From a virus, in IMG/VR virus record IMGVR_UViG_3300032323_000577, positions 1 through 20,304 of that record: DNA of 20,304 nucleotides, one strand, 5' to 3'. The notes beneath the pieces were generated by a model. It did no database searches and was not told the DNA's origin. It saw only the letters and a list, made by a program, of their open reading frames with translations. The position numbers and the translations under genes were made by a program. This document shows positions 1 through 4,677 of this stretch, one piece after another (the first letter of the stretch is position 1; every line of letters begins with the position of its first letter).

Positions 1-195
1 GGCCTGAGCCTCAACGCCAACGCGCGCGATAAAAAGCCAGAAGAACCCGCCCCTGTCGAGCCTGTCGCTCCTGAAGTTGACGACGATGGCATGGCTCCGT
101 GGGAGAAGTACCGCAACGATCTGCGCTATGACGCCAACGGCGACGGCGTGGTCGATGAGAGCGACTTCCCTGACTGGCGCAATCCGGGGGCGTAA
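1..195 (+). CDS. C-terminal part of an unknown protein with an EF-hand-like loop
   Basis: This reading frame is open from the first base and stops at TAA 193-195, so only the last 64 residues are visible. They have a Pro/Glu/Val-rich linker (KKPEEPAPVEPVAPE) followed by DANGDGVVDESDF near the end. That pattern of D-x-N-x-D-G-x-x-D-x-x-D matches a calcium-binding EF-hand or dockerin loop. The stop codon directly touches the GTG of the next gene, so the two are likely co-translated, and the gene belongs to the late operon ending in the lysis genes. The function is unknown. A structural or cell-surface protein is possible but cannot be shown from the tail alone. Confidence 0.55.
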   Translation, partial: GLSLNANARDKKPEEPAPVEPVAPEVDDDGMAPWEKYRNDLRYDANGDGVVDESDFPDWRNPGA

Positions 196-363
196 GTGAC
201 TGGCAATCTTTCCACCGTTGAACTGATCGGCCAACTTTGGCCGGTCGTTCTGGCGTTCATCTCCCTGACGATCATCCTTGCCAAGATGGACGTGCGCCTC
301 GGCGTTGCGGAGGAAAAGATCAAGACGCTCTTCGAACTCTGGAACAAGAAGAAAGACGAATGA
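196..363 (+). CDS. Small one-helix membrane protein, holin candidate
   Basis: This 55-residue protein starts at GTG 196, directly after the previous stop (TAAGTG), and ends in an ATGA overlap with the endolysin. It has a short N-terminus, one hydrophobic helix (about residues 14-29, LWPVVLAFISLTIILA) and a charged tail (VAEEKIKTLFELWNKKKDE) that could form an amphipathic helix or coiled coil. A single-helix protein coupled directly to an endolysin is a common place for a holin or holin-like accessory protein, so that role is inferred from context. No ATG start is available and the GTG is decided by the junctions on both sides. It could instead be a small membrane-anchored accessory protein. 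Confidence 0.55.
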   Translation: MTGNLSTVELIGQLWPVVLAFISLTIILAKMDVRLGVAEEKIKTLFELWNKKKDE

Positions 364-974
364 GCCTCGTAGCCTTTCAGAAAAAGATCGGAGTCACCGC
401 TGACGGCGCTTTCGGTCCCGGTACGCTGAAGGCCGCTGCCGCCTACTACAAGCTGTCGCCCGCCCGCGCCGCGCACTTCTTCGCCCAGACGGCGCATGAG
501 AGCGGCAACTTCACGGCGTTCAGTGAGAACCTGAACTACGGCGCCAAGGGCTTGCGCGGCATCTTCGGGAAGTATTTCCCGACCGACGCTATGGCCAAGA
601 TGTATGAGCGCCAGCCGCAGAAGATTGCCAACCGCGTCTACGCCAGCCGCATGGGTAACGATGATGAGTGGTCAGGGGATGGCTGGAAGTACCGTGGGCG
701 CGGCGCGCTCCAGTTGACGGGCAAGCTGAACTACCAAGCGTTTTCCACCTACATCAAACGCCCGGACGTGATGGCGAACCCCGATCTGGTGGCCAGCGAA
801 CTCTGCTTTGAGTCGGCGCTGTGGTTCTTTGACAAGAACAAGCTCTGGGGCATCTGCGACCAGGGCGTCAACGATGCTGCCATCCTTGCGCTGACAAAGC
901 GCGTCAACGGCGGCACGCATGGTCTTGATGACCGCATGGCAAAGTCGAAAAAGTTTGCCGGGTGGCTGGCGTGA
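360..974 (+). CDS. Endolysin, glycoside hydrolase family 19 (chitinase/lysozyme-like)
   Basis: This 204-residue enzyme should cleave the glycan backbone of peptidoglycan to release progeny phage. Residues 1-30 (FQKKIGVTADGAFGPGTLKA) resemble a short peptidoglycan-binding segment. The GH19 core follows, with AHESGNF carrying the probable catalytic Glu47, then SENLNYGAKGL, and the conserved YRGRGALQLTGKLNY block at about 111-125. There is no signal peptide, so it should need a holin for export across the inner membrane. The ATG at 360 overlaps the upstream TGA (ATGA), which favours this start over longer in-frame alternatives beginning at 237. The length is usual for a phage GH19 endolysin. The next gene, Rz-like, overlaps its stop as GTGA. 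Confidence 0.93.
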   Translation: MSLVAFQKKIGVTADGAFGPGTLKAAAAYYKLSPARAAHFFAQTAHESGNFTAFSENLNYGAKGLRGIFGKYFPTDAMAKMYERQPQKIANRVYASRMGNDDEWSGDGWKYRGRGALQLTGKLNYQAFSTYIKRPDVMANPDLVASELCFESALWFFDKNKLWGICDQGVNDAAILALTKRVNGGTHGLDDRMAKSKKFAGWLA

Positions 975-1372
975 TCCCTAGCCCGTTTATGCTTTACGCG
1001 GCGGCGGGCGCTCTTATCGTCGGCGCTGCCGCGGGGTACAAAGTCCGCGATTGGCAGTGCGACGCAGCGTATGCAAAGGCGCTGGAGAAAGCCGAAAGCC
1101 TGCGCGTCAAAAAGCAAGAGGTGGTAGATGATATTTCGCAAACATATGAGGCGCAACGCGATCAAGCCAATGGGGTGGCGACCGAGAGAACCTATACCAT
1201 TCGCGAAATATACAAGACGACTCCTGCCGTTTCTCCTGATTGTTCCGCTCCTGATGCTGTGCGTAAGCTGCTCGAAAGCGGTATCCGTGACGCCAATGCC
1301 GCGTCCTCCGGCGAACCTCGCGTCGAAGTGTCCAGCACTTCAGACCCCGCCGCTGGTGCTGCTCGACCCTGA
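971..1372 (+). CDS. Rz-like inner-membrane spanin (i-spanin)
   Basis: This 133-residue protein has an N-terminal membrane anchor (about residues 5-22, PFMLYAAAGALIVGAAAGYK) followed by a charged periplasmic helix (AKALEKAESLRVKKQEVVDD), the layout of phage Rz. Spanins link the inner and outer membranes and fuse them at the last step of lysis in Gram-negative hosts. GTG 971 overlaps the endolysin TGA as GTGA, matching the coupling style of the operon. A GTG at 962 is also in frame and would add three residues. The assignment rests on topology, position after the endolysin, and the overlapping Rz1-like lipoprotein gene, because spanins diverge too fast for sequence motifs to be decisive. Confidence 0.7.
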   Translation: MIPSPFMLYAAAGALIVGAAAGYKVRDWQCDAAYAKALEKAESLRVKKQEVVDDISQTYEAQRDQANGVATERTYTIREIYKTTPAVSPDCSAPDAVRKLLESGIRDANAASSGEPRVEVSSTSDPAAGAARP

Positions 1373-1475
1373 GCGGGCGCTTTGGGAAGCGGACATGATC
1401 GCGAAGTACACGGATTGCAGTGTCAAGCACCGCTTGACGGTCAAGGCATGGGAAGACGCGGTAGCCGTAAAATGA
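1170..1475 (+). CDS. Rz1-like outer-membrane lipoprotein spanin (o-spanin)
   Basis: This 101-residue protein lies in another frame, overlaps the last two thirds of the Rz-like gene and runs 103 bases past it. It has a basic n-region (FAKYTRR), a hydrophobic stretch (LLPFLLIVPLLMLCVS) and then Cys35 as the likely lipidated residue. A Pro-rich stretch (VTPMPRPPANLASKC) follows, as in Rz1. The predicted cleavage box is L-C-V-S|C, with Cys rather than Leu at -3, a departure from the usual lipobox. Start choice is uncertain: ATG 1170 gives a sensible signal peptide, while ATG 1128 would add 14 residues before it. It should pair with the Rz-like protein across the periplasm. Confidence 0.7.
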   Translation: MGWRPREPIPFAKYTRRLLPFLLIVPLLMLCVSCSKAVSVTPMPRPPANLASKCPALQTPPLVLLDPERALWEADMIAKYTDCSVKHRLTVKAWEDAVAVK

Positions 1476-1490
1476 CGCCGGGTGCGCTGT

Positions 1491-1568
1491 CTATTTGCCG
1501 GTTATGATTAGGTAGCTAGGCACCACGATTAGCGCGACCACCACCCAGAAAAGCAGCGGGTCAGGCAT
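1491..1568 (-). CDS. 25-residue single-helix membrane micropeptide
   Basis: ATG 1568-1566 shares one base with the stop of the DUF3310 gene (TGATG), and the frame ends at TAG 1493-1491. The peptide begins MPDPLLFW, is hydrophobic from about residue 5 to 22 (LLFWVVVALIVVPSYLII) and ends TGK. It would be the last gene of the leftward early operon. Its function is unknown. The tight coupling and clean helix argue for a real peptide, but no family is recognised and 25 codons is short enough for chance. Two similar-sized membrane peptides occur upstream in the same operon, at 11704-11787 and 13128-13202. Confidence 0.5.
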   Translation of the reverse strand: MPDPLLFWVVVALIVVPSYLIITGK

Positions 1569-1777
1569 CACAGCGCCTCCCGCCAGCGCAGCAAATACCA
1601 GATCGCCTTATTGATCTCCTGCGCCGTGGCGTCCTTGTGGCCGGCGCGGCTGATGTACTTCAGCGCGTTCCCGCGGCAGTAGCCGGCAAACTCCTCTGGC
1701 GATAGCTTGGCCTGGAGGTATTCAATCGTCTCGATGCCGCCGACCTTGTAGTGGTCGGGATTGACTGCGTCCGTCAT
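1568..1777 (-). CDS. DUF3310 family phage protein
   Basis: This 69-residue protein carries the family signature: NPDHYKVGGIETIEYLQAKL near the N-terminus, then FAGYCRGNALKYISRAGHKD and a C-terminal helix AIWYLLRWRE. DUF3310 proteins are common in phage early and nucleotide-metabolism regions, and some are annotated as nucleotide-kinase-like, but their biochemical role is not settled. The ATG at 1777 overlaps the upstream stop as ATGA and its own stop touches the next micropeptide start as TGATG. The whole protein is the domain, at its usual length. The family call is firm and the function is open. Confidence 0.85.
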   Translation of the reverse strand: MTDAVNPDHYKVGGIETIEYLQAKLSPEEFAGYCRGNALKYISRAGHKDATAQEINKAIWYLLRWREAL

Positions 1778-1965
1778 ACGCCCAGCCTCGCCATCAGTTC
1801 GGCGCGCTCCCGCGCGCTACGCAGCATGGCGTACCGCTGGTGCAGGCGCCGCACGATCCCGACGCGGCGGCGCGACGCCATCTCGTCGTCCAGCAGGCGC
1901 TTGACCTCGTCCTCCGTCATGGACGTGAGCGTGGCGGCCAGCGACCGCCAATCAACCTTGTTCAT
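1774..1965 (-). CDS. Hypothetical protein, 63 residues, helical
   Basis: No family is recognised. The sequence begins MNKVDWRSLAATL, has an acidic first half (SMTEDEVKRLLDDEM) and a strongly basic second half (SRRRVGIVRRLHQRYAMLRSARERAEL), and is predicted by eye to be almost wholly helical. It starts 14 bases before the SNF2 helicase stop, with a good Shine-Dalgarno (GAGGA, eight bases before ATG) inside the helicase gene. It overlaps DUF3310 as ATGA. The basic half could bind nucleic acid or a partner protein, which is speculation. Position suggests a small accessory protein of the replication or modification module. Confidence 0.7.
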   Translation of the reverse strand: MNKVDWRSLAATLTSMTEDEVKRLLDDEMASRRRVGIVRRLHQRYAMLRSARERAELMARLGV

Positions 1966-3259
1966 TCTTCAATTCCTCCATCGCAATATCTGACACGGCA
2001 CGCTTTTCGTGAAGGGCCGCCCAGATGCGTTCGTCAATTGTTTTTTCGGTAATCATCACATAGACCCACACCGCATGGGGCTGACCGCCGCGGTGCAACC
2101 GTCCGACCGTCTGCTCGTACAGTTCCAGCGACCACGGCAACGATACGAACACCATGTGGCAGCCGCCGTGCTGGAGGTTCAGGCCGTGGCCGGCAGACTT
2201 GGGATGCACCAGCAGCAGTTCGACCTTGCCGGCGTTCCACCGTTCGATCACGTCCTTGTCTTCGATGGTCTGGGCTTGCGGGAAGCGCCGGCGCAGTTCG
2301 GCCAGTTCCTCTTGGTAGTTGTACACCACGATGGTGTTGGCCCGCTGGTTTTCCGCCAGCAGTTCCTCCAGCCGGTCAAACTTGTGGCCGCTGAACCAAT
2401 GCACCGGCAGCGGCCCCTCGCGGTTGTAGACGAACCCTGACGCCATCTGTTGCAGCTTGGTCGTCACCGAGGCGGCGTTCTGGGCGATGACGCGGTCTTC
2501 GCCAAACTTGACCACGTAGTCGCGTTTCATCTTTTCGTATGGCCCGCGATCCGCAAGCTGAACCCGCGTTTCGACGACATGACACGGCGGCAGCTTGTCC
2601 TTGTAGTCGCCTGGGTCAAGCACGAACGTTGCCGGCTTGATCCGCTCCATCACCTGTTCCAGCGCGCCGGGCGCCGGCGTCCACTGGCCGAAGTCGCGGT
2701 TGACGCAGTGAAAGTACTGCTGGAGGAACGCGCCCTTGGCGCGGCCCAGCAAGCCTTGGTCGATGATCTTGCACTGACCGAACACATCCTCAAGGCCGTT
2801 CGACGTGAACGACCCGGTCAGACCCCACCGTATTGCCATCGTAGACATAAGTTTCTCCAGTGCTTTGAACCGCTTTCCGCTGGGGTTCTTCAGCCGCGTC
2901 AATTCGTCAAAGACAACGCCGTCAAAACCTGACAAATCTTCTAGCTTATCCAGATTGTCGTAGTTAATGACGACGACACTGGCATCGCTCCGCATGGCTG
3001 CGGCTCGTTGGGCGGGGGTGCCTACGGCAAGCGCGGGAGTGATGCCAGACCACTTCGGCGCCTCGACCGGCCACACGTCCGTGCAGACGCGCTTGGGCGC
3101 CACCACCAGCCACCGCTTGACCAAGCCGTCGTTCAGCATCGCCTGCATGGCCGTCAGCGTGATCGCGGTCTTGCCCGCGCCCACCGGTGCCAAGATCATC
3201 GCCCGGTCGCGCTCGTACAGGAAGTCGGCGGCGTCGTCTTGGTAGGGGCGCAGTCTCAT
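1952..3259 (-). CDS. SNF2/DEAD-box family DNA helicase (translocase)
   Basis: This 435-residue superfamily 2 ATPase should use ATP to move along or remodel duplex DNA. A Q-like LRPYQ opens the protein, Walker A is APVGAGKT (24-31), motif II is VVFDELT (115-121; DELT in place of DEAH), and motif III is LTGSFTSNG (147-155). The second RecA lobe carries HPKSAGHGLNL, and motif VI VGRLHRGGQ (about 385-393) is followed by the typical TIDERIWAAL. The length is usual for compact phage SNF2 proteins, which carry only the helicase core. ATG 3259 overlaps the methyltransferase stop as ATGA. With the VRR-NUC nuclease and methyltransferase just upstream it forms a DNA-processing module, probably for recombination or replication. 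Confidence 0.95.
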   Translation of the reverse strand: MRLRPYQDDAADFLYERDRAMILAPVGAGKTAITLTAMQAMLNDGLVKRWLVVAPKRVCTDVWPVEAPKWSGITPALAVGTPAQRAAAMRSDASVVVINYDNLDKLEDLSGFDGVVFDELTRLKNPSGKRFKALEKLMSTMAIRWGLTGSFTSNGLEDVFGQCKIIDQGLLGRAKGAFLQQYFHCVNRDFGQWTPAPGALEQVMERIKPATFVLDPGDYKDKLPPCHVVETRVQLADRGPYEKMKRDYVVKFGEDRVIAQNAASVTTKLQQMASGFVYNREGPLPVHWFSGHKFDRLEELLAENQRANTIVVYNYQEELAELRRRFPQAQTIEDKDVIERWNAGKVELLLVHPKSAGHGLNLQHGGCHMVFVSLPWSLELYEQTVGRLHRGGQPHAVWVYVMITEKTIDERIWAALHEKRAVSDIAMEELKNEQG

Positions 3260-4315
3260 GGCGCGCAGTCCATCACAGCCGCTACGAACTGCGTCGCCGT
3301 TTCAGCGTCGAGGGCGTTTCCGTAGGCGCGCAGTCGTCCCACGCGGCTGGCAGCCGCATCAGCCAGCGGGAATGTGCCGGGTTCAACCGGCCTCCACTTG
3401 CCATCCCGGCAGTAGAGCCAGTCAGCAGCGTTCCGTCCCAGCATAGGCGCATGGGGCCGGTCGTGGCCATTTCCGCCAGCCCCCGCACAATCCCGCCCAT
3501 CAGCGGTTCGCCCTTCCTGTCGCCGCTCCTGCTGGATTGGCCTCCCGTCATGGTGTTCGGCGTCGGCCAGCCCACCAAATTTGGATCGCCCCTCACCGGA
3601 TCGAAATAGTCTATCACCTCGGTCGTCATTGACTTCTGTGTCCCCGCTTTGCCGTTTCGACGATTCTGATACCCCAGTCTGGGTTCGTGCGCTGTCGGCG
3701 TTCCCCAGCCCACTAGGCCATCCTGACAGATGAGCTTGGCGTGGCAATTGATCGACTCGATTGCGACCGCCCCCCCCCGTCAGTGACATGCCCGGCGTGT
3801 CCTTCCAATCCCGACTGGCGGCTGTGACCCACCCAGTAAAGTCGCTGGCGGATGTGCGCGCCGCCGAAGCCCGCAGCGCACAAATCTGCCGCCCCAAAGG
3901 CGTAGCCCGCGCTTTCCATGTCAGTTGATACAAGATCGAGCCAGTCGAGCGCGCTTGCAACTTGTTCGCCAAGGACGATTGCAGGGCGGCACTGGCTGAT
4001 GAGGTTGAACCAGGTGGGCCAGAGATGGCGTTCGTCAGCGAAGCCTTCTTGCTTGCCTGCGGCGCTGAACGGCTGGCAAGGGCAGCTTCCCGTCCAGACG
4101 GGGCGGTCGTCGGCCCATCCGGCTTGGCGCAGGGCGTAGCCCCAGACGCCGATCCCTGCGAAGAAGTGGCACTGGTTGAAACCAAGAAGGTCATCAGGTT
4201 GAATTTCTGTGATACTGCGCTCATCGACTTCACCTTTCGCCAAGTGTCCTGCCGCGATCAGGTTCCTGAGCCATTGCGCGGCGTATGGGTCTATCTCATT
4301 GTAGTATACTGTCAT
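3256..4315 (-). CDS. DNA cytosine-5 methyltransferase, interrupted by a one-base frameshift
   Basis: A C5-cytosine methyltransferase is recognisable in two frames. From ATG 4315 (ATGA overlap with VRR-NUC) the first frame has [17 protein letters not shown], motif I HFFAGIG (50-56), motif [13 protein letters not shown] with catalytic Cys80, motif VI GEQV (116-119) and motif [14 protein letters not shown] (154-163). It stops at TAG 3715-3713 after 200 residues. The target-recognition and C-terminal parts continue in the next frame: [31 protein letters not shown] and motif [11 protein letters not shown], ending at 3256 in an ATGA overlap with the helicase. Removing one base would give a 352-residue enzyme of normal size. 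The slip lies between about 3778 and 3712, either in the G9 tract or close to the TAG. A sequencing error, real loss or a switch are all possible. An intact enzyme would methylate host or phage DNA and may protect it from restriction. Confidence 0.85.
3282..4194 (-). other. Long second reading frame overlapping the methyltransferase gene
   Basis: A second frame on the same strand stays open along nearly the whole methyltransferase gene. It runs from about ATG 4194 ([18 protein letters not shown]) through [15 protein letters not shown] and DWKDTPGM to [12 protein letters not shown]. It then continues, one base out of phase, as [27 protein letters not shown] and [19 protein letters not shown], ending at 3282. 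From memory, very similar GWPTPT/SRWLMGLP-type proteins are deposited for many phages and prophages, so this frame is conserved alongside the enzyme. It may be only a shadow of a conserved gene or a true overprinted gene. The phase change falls near 3712-3725, the same place as the in-frame TAG of the methyltransferase. Confidence 0.3.
3770..3778 (-). repeat. Nine-base homopolymer (G9 on the coding strand) inside the methyltransferase gene
   Basis: Nine consecutive C on the plus strand read as G9 in the methyltransferase frame, encoding three glycines just after motif VIII. Such runs are prone both to polymerase slippage and to sequencing miscounts. Reducing it to eight would join the N- and C-terminal frames of the enzyme. 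Confidence 0.9.
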
Positions 4316-4587
4316 TTTATCCTCTCCGCCCACGAATCCACACCTTCCTTCGACCACAGCACGGCGTAGTGCTGGCGCGCTGTCGCCATCTGTTCGGCGA
4401 ATATCTCTTGCAGCGGCGACAGCCGGCCGCCGGGCTTCTTCATTTCCACGAACCACGTCTGGCCGTTCGGCAGGCAGGCGATGCGATCAGCCACGCCCCG
4501 CTGCGTCACGCTGCGGAACTTGTAGCTGTAGCCGCCTAGCGCCTTCACGCGCTTGACGAAGTAGGCTTCAATTTCTTTCTCGGTCAT
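4312..4587 (-). CDS. VRR-NUC domain nuclease
   Basis: This 91-residue protein is a stand-alone VRR-NUC domain, a PD-(D/E)XK-fold nuclease related to the nuclease of FAN1 and common in phages. The core motifs are GVADRI (Asp34), WFVEMKK (Glu48, Lys50) and GGRLSPLQ (Gln60), which make up the metal-binding and catalytic set. Phage versions of this size are thought to cut branched DNA such as Holliday junctions. ATG 4587 has AGGGTGA upstream as ribosome-binding site, and the stop overlaps the methyltransferase start as ATGA. It is the first gene after the strong terminator at 4637-4672, so it may need read-through or its own weak promoter. Confidence 0.93.
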   Translation of the reverse strand: MTEKEIEAYFVKRVKALGGYSYKFRSVTQRGVADRIACLPNGQTWFVEMKKPGGRLSPLQEIFAEQMATARQHYAVLWSKEGVDSWAERIK

Positions 4588-4636
4588 GGCGTCACCCTAT
4601 GGGGTCAAACATTCTGTTGCAAGGGCCAAACAAAAA

Positions 4637-4672
4637 GAAACCCCCGGCGCAGTGAGGCACGCCGGGGGTTTC
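4637..4672 (-). terminator. Intrinsic terminator after the primase-helicase gene
   Basis: A perfect 13-bp stem (GAAACCCCCGGCG with CGCCGGGGGTTTC) closes a 10-base loop. On the minus strand the stem is followed by TTTCTTTTTG, a U-rich tail. It lies five bases beyond the stop of the primase-helicase gene, as expected for a leftward intrinsic terminator. On the plus strand the stem is not followed by a T-run, so it looks one-directional. The 49 bases between it and the VRR-NUC start contain only a poor promoter-like match (TTGCAA, 16 bases, ATAGGG). Confidence 0.88.
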
Positions 4673-4677
4673 CATCA

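Noticed and set aside
237-359. Longer in-frame N-terminus for the endolysin
   Set aside because: The extension is the out-of-frame reading of the one-helix membrane gene. The ATGA overlap at 360 and the natural start of the domain favour the shorter form.
3713-3780. Programmed -1 ribosomal frameshift to make the full methyltransferase
   Set aside because: The two frames need a +1 (or -2) shift, not -1, and no slippery heptamer with a downstream pseudoknot is evident. A one-base indel or a repeat-length switch is simpler.
4316-4456. Upstream extension of the methyltransferase start to 4456
   Set aside because: These 47 codons overlap the VRR-NUC gene in another frame and look like its shadow. 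The family start ([15 protein letters not shown]) and the ATGA overlap at 4315 fit better.
4637-4672. CRISPR-like or attachment-site repeat
   Set aside because: The symmetry is a single perfect hairpin followed by a U-rich tail next to a stop codon, so a terminator explains it fully.
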